A program made the position numbers and the translations under genes. The notes under the pieces are model-generated. The model did no database searches and was not told the origin of the DNA. It saw nothing but the letters and a program-made list of their open reading frames with translations. A stretch of DNA of 64,000 nucleotides from Patescibacteria group bacterium (GTDB lineage: Bacteria; Patescibacteriota; Patescibacteriia; 2-12-FULL-60-25). Location: assembly GCA_018061755.1 (NCBI GenBank), contig JAGOTP010000001.1, positions 1-64,000 on the forward strand, read 5' to 3'. Below, in pieces: positions 33,926 through 41,741 of the stretch (the first letter of the stretch is position 1; each line of letters begins with the position of its first letter).

Positions 33926-34387
33926 CTATTTTATAAGTTTTTCTACGCGAGTCGCGTCTTCTATGGTGTTTGCTAATCGAGCTAGTTCTTCCGTTCCAAC
34001 GTCAAATGTGATTTTCTTTGTTTGGCCATTCTGTGTTACTTCAATGATCCGACGACCTGCATCGCCTGATAGATCGCCCAGTATCGTATCGGGCAAAGCA
34101 AAGAAGTTCACACGATCGATTTCTCGTGAAAGCTTTTGCAAGTCTCTTTCCGAGATGACAAGCAGTTTTGTCCCAGTCGTCTTCACGTACACCCTTCCTT
34201 CGTAGGTTCCTGTTCCATTTGCTCTAATCTGAAGGGAGTAATTAGGGCAGGTGCCATAGCAACCACCGGTGAAGTAATAGATGGCGAAGTCTTGGGATAT
34301 GGTTTTACGATTATTTGAAAATGCACAAGCAATACCAAACAATGCGATAGAAAGCGCTAGGAGAGACAAGAATAGAGGTTTTTTCAT
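33926..34387 (-). CDS. Lipoprotein-like DUF6438 domain protein (153 aa)
   Basis: Signal peptide with a possible lipobox (FGIAC, Cys about 21), then a single domain closely related to residues 32-150 of the 514-aa lipoprotein at 31140-32684: DFAIYYFTGGCYGTCPNYSL, GTYEGRVYVKTTGTK, SREIDRVNFFALPD and ITFDVGTEELARLANTIED. It is a stand-alone paralogue in the same neighbourhood, suggesting local duplication. Confidence 0.78.
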   Translation of the reverse strand: MKKPLFLSLLALSIALFGIACAFSNNRKTISQDFAIYYFTGGCYGTCPNYSLQIRANGTGTYEGRVYVKTTGTKLLVISERDLQKLSREIDRVNFFALPDTILGDLSGDAGRRIIEVTQNGQTKKITFDVGTEELARLANTIEDATRVEKLIK

Positions 34388-34451
34388 ATGGGAGCTTCCC
34401 TAGACTAGTCGTTTACCGACAAAAAAGTGACAGTTCTCATAAAACGAGAAA

Positions 34452-34481
34452 CACCGCCGAAGCGAGGTTCCTCTGGCGGTG
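34452..34481 (-). terminator. Hairpin downstream of the fatty-acid-hydroxylase-like gene
   Basis: CACCGCC (34452-34458) pairs with GGCGGTG (34475-34481), about 25 nt past the stop of the minus-strand gene; in that direction the sequence continues GTTTCTCGTTTTATG. Confidence 0.6.
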
Positions 34482-34504
34482 CGTGTCTATGAAGTCCTCG
34501 CGAT

Positions 34505-35104
34505 CTAGACGCCTGTGCCGAACAGGTAGTCGGCCAGCGGAAGGAGCAGATTGAAGTTCAGTCGCGGGTTTTCGTGATGCCCGCTGTGGTGGACGTCGAG
34601 CTGCTGGAACAGGCGCGTGCCTGTGATCCAACGGTCTCTTCGCCGATGCATGGTCTCATGCAGATAGAGATTCAGCAGGCTGAGGCAGCCCGCGGTCAGG
34701 CCCAGGGCGAACGTGAAGGCGAAGGAGCGCGTCGCGAACCAGCTCGGCACGACCATGAGAAGAGCGATTACGCTCACGTGCAGCAGAACCTGTCCTGTGC
34801 GTACGATGATTGCATCGAGGTTGAGCCAGCGTCCGCGATGGCGTCGATACGCGAGTTCGGTCAGAGGAACCACGTAGCTCTCGGCGAAAGCGGCATGATG
34901 GAAGGCGTGCGCCCGCCGCAGTGAAGTGAAGAGCGGAGCCTGTCCATGGTAGATGTAGCGATGTACGGCCCATTCGAGCATCGAGCTGAGCAGTAGTGCA
35001 TACGCGATCCCAGGCAGGCATGCGAGCATGGACTGATTCAGCAGCCGACCGAGGCAGAGCAGCGAGCCGAGCACTTCGACGAGCAACAGGAACCGAATGA
35101 ACAT
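34505..35104 (-). CDS. Fatty acid hydroxylase/sterol desaturase-family membrane protein
   Basis: A 199-aa protein with about four hydrophobic segments and the histidine clusters of this di-iron family: HRYIYH, HAFHH, HETMH and HHSGHHE, which bind the two irons. The family hydroxylates or desaturates lipids such as fatty acids, sterols or carotenoids. The length suits a compact member. A GAGG-type Shine-Dalgarno lies 10 nt before the ATG, and GTGACA-17 nt-TATATT is a likely promoter (about 35171-35199). It is GC-rich with its own 3' hairpin. A lipid oxygenase in an apparently reduced genome points to transfer. Confidence 0.82.
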   Translation of the reverse strand: MFIRFLLLVEVLGSLLCLGRLLNQSMLACLPGIAYALLLSSMLEWAVHRYIYHGQAPLFTSLRRAHAFHHAAFAESYVVPLTELAYRRHRGRWLNLDAIIVRTGQVLLHVSVIALLMVVPSWFATRSFAFTFALGLTAGCLSLLNLYLHETMHRRRDRWITGTRLFQQLDVHHSGHHENPRLNFNLLLPLADYLFGTGV

Positions 35105-35166
35105 GATCGAAACGTCCTCTCTGATGAAGGATACGGCTACTCACAGCGAGCAGCTGCCTTCAGGGC

Positions 35167-35775
35167 TTGAATATAGCTGAGTCAGGAACGGGTGTCACGG
35201 AGTTTGAGGTCACAATTTGTGACCTCAAACTTAGAAAAGCGTTCAAGCTGCTTTTAAGTATTGACGCTCCTTCTAATCTATGGAACGGAGTAGAGAGCAG
35301 GATTTTAGTCTTACGAGGCATAAAAGTTATGTTTGCTCGTGACTTGGCAGCTTTGTATGAAGTAGAAACCAAGGCTTTAAATCAAGCTGTGACTCGCAAC
35401 AAAGAACGATTTCCTGAAGATTTTATGTTTCAACTTACACGACAAGAGATGGAAAATTGGAGGTCACAATTTGTGACTTCCAATTCCGATAAGATGGGCG
35501 TCCGTCATGCGCCTTATGTCTTCAGCGAACAAGGCGTAGCCATGCTCTCAAGTGTTCTCAAAAGCAAGAGAGCCATCATGGTCAATATCCAAATCATTCG
35601 GACCTTCACCAAGTTGCGTGAGCTGGTACATGAGCATGATTCACTCAGATTCAAACTGGAAAACCTCGAGAAACGCTTCGATGAGCAATTCAAAGTCGTT
35701 TTTGACGCTCTACGCAGAATATTTCGTGCAGAGGACGATCCGAAGTCAGAAATAGGCTTTAAAGCGGATGAATAG
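35167..35775 (+). CDS. ORF6N-domain DNA-binding protein
   Basis: A 202-aa frame from a TTG. The ORF6N domain is clear: ILVLRGIKVMFARDLAALYEVETKALNQAVTRN, ERFPEDFMFQLTRQEMENWRSQFVTSN, then GVAMLSSVLKSKRAIMVNIQIIRTF and a coiled-coil tail. Such domains occur in phage and CPR proteins and bind DNA. The start is uncertain: no ATG precedes the domain in frame, and one in another frame at about 35281 hints at a shifted N-terminus or a non-ATG start. A 31-nt palindrome covers the first codons and a near copy lies inside the gene. Confidence 0.75.
   Translation: MNIAESGTGVTEFEVTICDLKLRKAFKLLLSIDAPSNLWNGVESRILVLRGIKVMFARDLAALYEVETKALNQAVTRNKERFPEDFMFQLTRQEMENWRSQFVTSNSDKMGVRHAPYVFSEQGVAMLSSVLKSKRAIMVNIQIIRTFTKLRELVHEHDSLRFKLENLEKRFDEQFKVVFDALRRIFRAEDDPKSEIGFKADE
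35201..35231. promoter_or_regulatory. Perfect 15-bp palindrome upstream of ORF6N domain
   Basis: Arms AGTTTGAGGTCACAA and TTGTGACCTCAAACT around one T. It lies between the divergent desaturase-like promoter and the ORF6N domain. Its core GGTCACAATTTGTGACC recurs at 35456-35484, so it may be the operator of the ORF6N protein. Confidence 0.7.
35456..35484. repeat. Intragenic copy of the GGTCACAATTTGTGAC palindrome
   Basis: Arms of 14 bp with a single mismatch inside the ORF6N coding sequence, encoding the conserved SQFVTSN stretch. Confidence 0.75.
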
Positions 35776-35829
35776 TGAGAGTTTGTCCAAAGACTGGCGT
35801 AAGTCTTGATGGATGATTAGGGTTGTTTT

Positions 35830-36861
35830 ATGGAAGAGCAAAGAAGTCACTCAGCTAATCTAGAACCATTGAAGGAAAGACTGCGCCAATTCTTTGGAGT
35901 AGAGCCGTTTATGGTGGAGCCGTTGGAGGGCGGGACAAATAATCTTCTGCAAAAGATTACGATGGCGGATGGCAAAAAGTATATCCTCAAATGCTATTTT
36001 CAAGATGGTCGACGCCGACTTGAGCGTGAGTATGATCTGCTAACGGTCTTGCGAGAGAAGAGGCTCGAAAATATTCCTACGCCCATCGCTCGTTTTGACG
36101 ATCTGTATGCAGCGCTCTATACCTTCATCGAAGGCAAATCCCTCACCTCTTTTGAGTTCAGCCATCATGAGCTGGCTTCAGTCGCTGCCTATCTGAATAG
36201 ACTACAAAGCATTAAGCCGGATGAGGTAAAAACTCCTTTAGAGAAGGGGTTTACATCAGCCTTTTCTCTCAAGGAAATTATAGATCTTATTTTTGGCAGG
36301 ATGAGCTCCTTTCAAGGAGACGTAGTCGCGGGGTTGGATCCAAGAATCATAGCCTTCACGAGAGAAACTCAGGTTCTCTCAAGGGTAGAACGAGCGATGG
36401 AGGTCTGTAAGGAAACATTTTCTGTACGGCTGAATCATCAATTACCTGTAGAGGATAGGCGCTTATCATCCGTAGACTGTGGTCCGCATAATATGTTGTG
36501 GCGGGCAGATGGATCATTGGTCGTATTGGATTTTGAATACGGTGGTTGGGATCATCCGTTACGGGTCATAGGCGATATGTTGGCGGGGGATAAGATGCGC
36601 GGATTAACAGAGGCGCAGAAAGCTTATTTTATAGAGCAGTACTTGGCGGGCAGCTCTTTATCGCAAGCGGTGCTCGTTGATCTTGGAGCCTTTTTGGCCT
36701 TCTCAGACATTGAATGGATCATGATTTACATGACTTCGCTGCTTCCAGCTAAATTAGCTCGTTTGCAGCATGCGAAAGGGCCTTCATACGATATGGATGC
36801 CTATTTAAGCCAACAAATGGAAAAAATCAGAGAAAAATTAGATCGACTAGGGCCTGCATAG
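35830..36861 (+). CDS. Aminoglycoside-phosphotransferase-like kinase (copy 2)
   Basis: A 343-aa protein. VEPLEGGTNNLLQKITMADGKKYILKCY holds the ATP-binding Lys, YTFIEGKSL is the hinge, and the catalytic loop SSVDCGPHNMLW has Ser where copy 1 has His, while the catalytic Asp and Asn remain; LVVLDFEYGGWDHP carries the metal-binding Asp. Substrate unknown. TAGGGT (35818-35823) ends 6 nt before the ATG. The HAD paralogue follows 33 nt downstream, so the two are probably co-expressed. Confidence 0.82.
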   Translation: MEEQRSHSANLEPLKERLRQFFGVEPFMVEPLEGGTNNLLQKITMADGKKYILKCYFQDGRRRLEREYDLLTVLREKRLENIPTPIARFDDLYAALYTFIEGKSLTSFEFSHHELASVAAYLNRLQSIKPDEVKTPLEKGFTSAFSLKEIIDLIFGRMSSFQGDVVAGLDPRIIAFTRETQVLSRVERAMEVCKETFSVRLNHQLPVEDRRLSSVDCGPHNMLWRADGSLVVLDFEYGGWDHPLRVIGDMLAGDKMRGLTEAQKAYFIEQYLAGSSLSQAVLVDLGAFLAFSDIEWIMIYMTSLLPAKLARLQHAKGPSYDMDAYLSQQMEKIREKLDRLGPA

Positions 36862-36894
36862 GAAATAGCCGCTGTTTCTGCTAGGGTAGGCGGT

Positions 36895-37545
36895 ATGCAT
36901 AGCCCAAAAGCGTATATTAAGCTCGCCATATTTGGCGCGGATGGAGTGACGACGGGTTTGAAAACCGTGGCCACTGCTTTGGAAAAGGACTTTGGCACGA
37001 AGCCAGAAGCGCTCGCCGCCTTTTACGAAGGACCTTTTCAAGAGGTTTTGTTTGGAAAAGCCGACCTTAAAGCCACTCTTTCACCCTTTCTAAAAGACTG
37101 GAGCTGGACGGGAACGGTCGAGGCGTTTCTTGCCTACTGGTTCCGGGCCGAGGAAGGGGTCAATAAGACGGTCATTGAGGAAATCCGTACTTTGAGAGAG
37201 CGGGGGATCAAGTGTTATCTAGCCATGAACAAAGAAAAATACCACTCAGAATATCTACGTGAGAAAATGGGATTCAAGAGCATTTTTAACGGAATATTTT
37301 CATCAGCAGATTTGGGTGCGAAGAAGCCGGAGAAAATCTTTTTCGAACGCCTGTTGAAACGCATCGATCCCAAGCGCAAAATCCAACACCGAGAAATTTT
37401 ATTTTGGGACGACAGCGCCCCCGCCGTCAAAGCAGCTAGGGACATGGGGATTCAGGCCTACCTCTATACCGATCCAGACGCTTTCGAAGAAACGATGTCA
37501 CAAGTTTTAATCGCTTCTCAGAGATTCTTAAAACCAAGAAAATAA
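36895..37545 (+). CDS. HAD-like protein (paralogue 2), nucleophile Asp replaced by Gly
   Basis: A 216-aa protein clearly related to the HAD hydrolase at 27337 over its whole length. Motif I reads IFGADGV instead of LFDADGV: the nucleophilic Asp is Gly, so classical phosphatase chemistry should be lost. The other motifs remain in part (KCYLAMNKE, GAKKPEKIFF, FWDDSAPAVKAARDMGIQA). It may bind the ligand without hydrolysing it. Extended -10 TGCTAGGGT (36879-36887) ends 7 nt before the ATG. It directly follows a phosphotransferase gene. Confidence 0.85.
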   Translation: MHSPKAYIKLAIFGADGVTTGLKTVATALEKDFGTKPEALAAFYEGPFQEVLFGKADLKATLSPFLKDWSWTGTVEAFLAYWFRAEEGVNKTVIEEIRTLRERGIKCYLAMNKEKYHSEYLREKMGFKSIFNGIFSSADLGAKKPEKIFFERLLKRIDPKRKIQHREILFWDDSAPAVKAARDMGIQAYLYTDPDAFEETMSQVLIASQRFLKPRK

Positions 37546-37569
37546 CGTGATCGTAAGCCTCTCTGATGA

Positions 37570-39120
37570 TTAGACTAACGCCATTTTTACGCGCGCTTCT
37601 TCCAACGACTTACACCGAAGGATGAATCGTTGAATTTCTACTACCTCCTTGCCTTGAGCGTAGTCTTTGAACGCACCAATAAACTCAAACACACGTTCTT
37701 CGAAATCTGTGATGGTCTGTTTGCCTGCGGCGGCATTTCCTTTGCAAGAAGCGATGATGCTTAAGGCATAGCGCTCCCAGACGAATCCATCGGTCAGCGT
37801 GTCTCTGGTTGGAAAATGATCACTGAAATAGGCGAACGCTTCATCTAGAATGTCGTCTTCTCGTTTGTGAACGAACGGATCGACCGTATGACGAAGTTCG
37901 TGAGACACGGTTCGATCCATGTTGGAGGATAGAATCAGGCCGGTTTTTGAAAGATCCCCTTCCCCAAAGTTTTCGGGCGCAATGACAAAACCGCCAATGG
38001 TCTCCGATCTGACCCCGGACAATGTTTGATAGAAATGGCGGAGTTGATTGATGTCTGTGAAAACAAGAATCGGTCTTTGCAGAACGGTACCAGCCACAGC
38101 GTTGGCTGAAGCAGAACTTGCTTCGACAATCCGTAATGAAGAAACATCTTCTCGTCGCAGCGATTCTCGCTTTTCATGTTCGATCGCCGGATTGAAACAA
38201 TCTATAAACCATTGATGAATCCCATCTATGCCTTCAGGCCCAGTGAGGGTTGTATGAAAAAAGTCCTTCAAGCGAGCAAAGGCGGTTTCACGTTCTTGGT
38301 CGATCCAGTCTTCCGCTTTATGTTCTTCTTTCGTTAAACGAGTCGACGAGGTGGTTTCACGGATGGGAACGGGTGCTTTGTCTGGAGGAGTTGTTGACTC
38401 GGTTGGTTCGCGTTTCGCGTTTGAAAGGGGATCAAGTTGCTCTTTCTGTGAGTTGATCGCTCGGCGGAGCCGATTGTTAAAACGTTTCCAAGTACTTGAC
38501 TCAAGACTCGCATGAGGAGAATGGAAACTAAGTAGCGCATCCAATGTTGCGATCGGATCTGGGATGCGTGGATCCTGAAGGTAGGTAGTGATCTGCTGAT
38601 CGAATGCTTGTTCCAAGGATTGGGCAGTTGTGACGAATGCGCGTAGCAGCTCATCGCGACTTTGTGCTTTTCCAGACAAAGGCCTTTTCTCGATGTCTTG
38701 TAAGGCGGCGAGTCCAAGTAGACCCTCTCGTGGAATGAGGCTGCTGCCCTTTTGACTGAGCAGATGAATCAGTTCGCGTTGGCTACTGGGAGCGGCCTGT
38801 GCAAACAAGCGATCAATGGCCTGGCGATAGATCACCTTCATTCGCCGTGTTAGTTCTTCACGAATTGTTTCGAAGGATAGGCTGTGGGATTGTTCTTGGA
38901 CTGGCGCAACCAGTTTGAAATGAACGTCGTCGGTCGCTTGCGCGGACTCGTGACTATCTGACGACTGCGCGTTGAAGGATGGTATCGGAAAAATTTCGAG
39001 TCCATTCGGCTGAAGCCGGAAAGGGGCATGTTCTGCTCTGGCAACAGACACGTGTCTCTCGATGTGTGTTAGGCGCTTATCCCCCTCAACGCTCATTTTG
39101 TATTTAAATCCTTTATCCAT
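37570..39120 (-). CDS. Putative zinc metalloprotease-like protein (HELRH)
   Basis: A 516-aa protein read from the ATG at 39120, with TATACT 8 nt upstream; a TTG-initiated extension to 39180 would include the promoter. Residues about 110-280 are helical and charged. The C-terminal half contains MDRTVSHELRHTVDPF, an HExxH zinc-binding motif, followed by ILDEAFAYFSDHF whose Glu could be the third ligand. No signal peptide or membrane segment is seen. Family not recognised; the peptidase role is inferred from the motif. Confidence 0.7.
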   Translation of the reverse strand: MDKGFKYKMSVEGDKRLTHIERHVSVARAEHAPFRLQPNGLEIFPIPSFNAQSSDSHESAQATDDVHFKLVAPVQEQSHSLSFETIREELTRRMKVIYRQAIDRLFAQAAPSSQRELIHLLSQKGSSLIPREGLLGLAALQDIEKRPLSGKAQSRDELLRAFVTTAQSLEQAFDQQITTYLQDPRIPDPIATLDALLSFHSPHASLESSTWKRFNNRLRRAINSQKEQLDPLSNAKREPTESTTPPDKAPVPIRETTSSTRLTKEEHKAEDWIDQERETAFARLKDFFHTTLTGPEGIDGIHQWFIDCFNPAIEHEKRESLRREDVSSLRIVEASSASANAVAGTVLQRPILVFTDINQLRHFYQTLSGVRSETIGGFVIAPENFGEGDLSKTGLILSSNMDRTVSHELRHTVDPFVHKREDDILDEAFAYFSDHFPTRDTLTDGFVWERYALSIIASCKGNAAAGKQTITDFEERVFEFIGAFKDYAQGKEVVEIQRFILRCKSLEEARVKMALV

Positions 39121-39212
39121 ACGTCCAGAGTATAAAGGATGAGCTAACTTGAGACGAGCATCGCTTCCAGCTAGTGACAACTGTAGGTTTTTCTGGCAAT
39201 CCTAGAAGGTGT

Positions 39213-39431
39213 ATGTCTTCCAAGCTCGTGACAGCTGCACTCTTCTCCACAAGATTCGAAGCCGAGGTCGCTAAATTAGTGCTTGATGCAGCCGGAATCA
39301 AATCGTTCGTCAGTGCGGATGATGCGGGTGGGATGCGACCTGCTCCATTTTCCTATTCGCCGGGTGCAGAGCTCGTGGTGCGGGAAGAAGACTTCCAAAA
39401 AGCTCAAGAACTATTGAGTGAGAAACACTAG
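39213..39431 (+). CDS. DUF2007-like small protein (72 aa)
   Basis: From the ATG at 39213: KLVTAALFSTRFEAEVAKLVLDAAGIKSFVSADDAGG..., ending LVVREEDFQKAQELL. This matches the putative signal-transducing DUF2007 layout (ferredoxin-like, one domain). Its role is unknown. An alternative start is a GTG at 39174. It is divergent from the metalloprotease-like gene. Confidence 0.75.
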   Translation: MSSKLVTAALFSTRFEAEVAKLVLDAAGIKSFVSADDAGGMRPAPFSYSPGAELVVREEDFQKAQELLSEKH

Positions 39432-39485
39432 ATATTTAAACGCCTCTCAGATACTCGATGCTCGCATCAAGTAGTCGGTCGAGGT

Positions 39486-39518
39486 GGGAGAACGAGGCGA
39501 GGTGTGCCTCGCTCTCCC
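39486..39518 (-). terminator. Hairpin downstream of the methyltransferase cassette
   Basis: GGGAGA...GCGAGG pairs with CCTCGC...TCTCCC around TGTG, with a small bulge, about 60 nt past the minus-strand stop. Confidence 0.55.
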
Positions 39519-39576
39519 GAGCCTCTGGCTGGAAAAGAAAGTCAGTCAGAAGAGATAAGGTAGTGTATGCGAAGGA

Positions 39577-40263
39577 TCAGCGAGTGAGAACGGCGCCCAG
39601 CTGGCAGGAGTTGCTCAGGTCGTGCAGCCGGCAGCAGGCGTCCACGTAATTTCGAGGCAGCTTGGCCAGCTGACCGTTCGAGAGGGCCTTGAAAGTCAGG
39701 TTGCGTACCGCTCCGTTGAACCAGGCGGTTCGAATGTCCTGTTCGAGCAGGTCGCGCGTGTAGACGCGACGATGCCCGATCTTGTGATCAGCTTCGGTCA
39801 GGTCGGTCACCTCTGTGAGGAGACCCATTTCCTTCCCGATGATGCGATGCATCGAGTTCGCATTCGGAACGATGACGATGACTCGCCCCGAGGGCTTGAG
39901 CCATGAAGCGAAGCGTCGCAGCAGGGCTACGGGATCCTCCATGTGCTCGAGCAGGTGGCTCGCGACGATCGTGTCGAACCGCTCGTGCGTTTCATACATG
40001 AGGACGTCCGCGCAGATGTAGTTGATGCCGGAGTATTTCCCAGCGAACCGTGTCACGAGCTCGGGCTGGATGTCGAGTCCGGTAACCTGGAGCTTCGAAT
40101 CCCGATTCAGCCGCTCGTCCCAGGCGCCGTAGCCCAGGCCGACGTTCAGGACACGTCCTCTCACGTGCGGCTCGTACAGAGCATCCCGTGCTCCGGCGAT
40201 GAACAGGGGATCGATGGTATCGCCTTCGTAGTGCTCGACGGCTTCGTTTGCTGAACCTGTCAT
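39577..40263 (-). CDS. SAM-dependent methyltransferase (GC-rich cassette)
   Basis: A 228-aa protein from the ATG at 40263, preceded by AGGAG at 7 nt. Motif I is RVLNVGLGYGAWDERL, then VTGLDIQPELV, RFDTIVASHLLEHMEDPVALLRRF and GRVIVIVPNANS: a methyltransferase-11/23 type like those modifying lipids, quinones or sugars. Its GC-rich codons, Shine-Dalgarno, TTGACG promoter (40377-40406) and 3' hairpin set it apart from the divergent host-type MFS gene next door. Confidence 0.87.
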   Translation of the reverse strand: MTGSANEAVEHYEGDTIDPLFIAGARDALYEPHVRGRVLNVGLGYGAWDERLNRDSKLQVTGLDIQPELVTRFAGKYSGINYICADVLMYETHERFDTIVASHLLEHMEDPVALLRRFASWLKPSGRVIVIVPNANSMHRIIGKEMGLLTEVTDLTEADHKIGHRRVYTRDLLEQDIRTAWFNGAVRNLTFKALSNGQLAKLPRNYVDACCRLHDLSNSCQLGAVLTR

Positions 40264-40376
40264 GAGGTGTCTCCTAGATGTGCTGTCGTCAGACTCCCGT
40301 CTAACGATGTGGGGTGAAAGGACCTCCTCGTATCGAAGATCACAGAATGCTGCGAAACTCCAATCAAGGACCCCAA

Positions 40377-40406
40377 TTTGTAGCAATAAACAGCCCGATC
40401 CGTCAA
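40377..40406 (-). promoter_or_regulatory. TTGACG promoter of methyltransferase cassette
   Basis: Minus strand: TTGACG (40406-40401), 18-nt spacer, TACAAA (40382-40377). A leader of about 105 nt follows before the ATG. Confidence 0.6.
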
Positions 40407-40478
40407 TTTTTGATGACATGAGAAACGGAACGAATGCTAGAGACTTCCTCTGAAACAAGGTAGTATGCCGGTGTTCGT

Positions 40479-41741
40479 ATGCCCGTTCCTTCCAGGTCTT
40501 GGTTCTGGTCGAATCTCTCTTTGTGGTTGTACATCTTTGTCTTCAAAGTGGGCGCCGTTTTGTATTTGGCGTCGTTGCCGGTTTTGGGAGAACGGGTCTT
40601 ACCGCTTTGGATCGTCGGTCTTTTGATCGGTGGTGCCTCTTTTGTGCAGTTGATAGGCGATGTTCCAGCCGGGTTCTTGCTTGATCGCTTTGGCTATACC
40701 CGTCTTTTACGTCTAGCCTGTATTTGCTTATCGCTAGGCGGCTTTTTGCTCTGGATCTTCGGATTCAGTCTGTGGGTTTTCTTAGTTCTCATCGTAATCA
40801 GCGGCTTCGGTTGGTTATTTTTCAGCCCGGGTGTGGATGCCTACGTCGTGACAAGTGCTCCACCGGCCGAAGTCGGGCGAGCAATGGGTGCGCGGCGCGT
40901 GATGAGCTCGTTAGGAGCGGTGGCGGGCACGGCCTGCTTCACCTTACTCTTACCCTTTTCGCCAAGAACGATCGGCCTAGTGATCGCTTGTATTCTTGTA
41001 CTTGCCCTGTTGATTGCGTTCCGCGTGAAAAAAGAACGAACGAGGGCTCACGCGGAGGTCGCCTTTGAGGCTAAGCATTACTATATTCGTCGTAAACAGG
41101 TAAAGGATATATGGAAATCGTTAAGTAAGCTGCGCCCGGCTAGTGGTCTCTTAGCCTTTTCTCGCTTTGCCGCAGGTGCTTTCTACGCTTCGATGTGGTT
41201 TGTTTTTCCCTTGTTTTTGAAGACACTGACGAGTCATGGCCCGCTTGACTATGGTCTCGGAATCTTCGATGCCGGAACCATCATCTGTGGCGGTCTGGCT
41301 GGCAAATTGGCTGACACCAGAAACAAAACGTTTACGATCCTGATTGGTCTAGTCATTTTTGCTAGCTTTAGCATGATCTTAGGCTTTCATTTGAACATCT
41401 GGTTTCTTCTTTTCGGTTTCCTAGCTTCATTAGGGGACGAGTTGTCCGCCGTTTCTTTATGGGCATGGTTGAATGACCTACATCGCGATCATGCACACGA
41501 GGGTGTTATCGCCGGCGCAGTGAACTTCTTTGAAGATTTAGGTTGGGTGGTCGGTCCTATTCTGGCCGGATTCCTCTACAGCCGTATCGGTGCCTCCTGG
41601 ACGATTCTGTGTGCCGCCAGTTTCATCTTCTTGAACTGTGTACTAAGCTGCCTAGTATTACGCAAAAAAGTCTATTCCATCATTCGACATTCTTTCGAAA
41701 CTCCATCTACCAAACCTAATTTCTATGCCCACCGTGATTGA
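40479..41741 (+). CDS. Major facilitator superfamily transporter
   Basis: A 420-aa protein with about twelve membrane helices. Signature segments are GDVPAGFLLDRFGYTRLLRL in the first half (loop 2-3 motif) and ICGGLAGKLADTRNK in the second, typical of drug/sugar exporters. The substrate is unknown. TAGTAT (40461-40466) lies 12 nt before the ATG with no Shine-Dalgarno. The next gene overlaps its end by 17 nt. Confidence 0.88.
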   Translation: MPVPSRSWFWSNLSLWLYIFVFKVGAVLYLASLPVLGERVLPLWIVGLLIGGASFVQLIGDVPAGFLLDRFGYTRLLRLACICLSLGGFLLWIFGFSLWVFLVLIVISGFGWLFFSPGVDAYVVTSAPPAEVGRAMGARRVMSSLGAVAGTACFTLLLPFSPRTIGLVIACILVLALLIAFRVKKERTRAHAEVAFEAKHYYIRRKQVKDIWKSLSKLRPASGLLAFSRFAAGAFYASMWFVFPLFLKTLTSHGPLDYGLGIFDAGTIICGGLAGKLADTRNKTFTILIGLVIFASFSMILGFHLNIWFLLFGFLASLGDELSAVSLWAWLNDLHRDHAHEGVIAGAVNFFEDLGWVVGPILAGFLYSRIGASWTILCAASFIFLNCVLSCLVLRKKVYSIIRHSFETPSTKPNFYAHRD

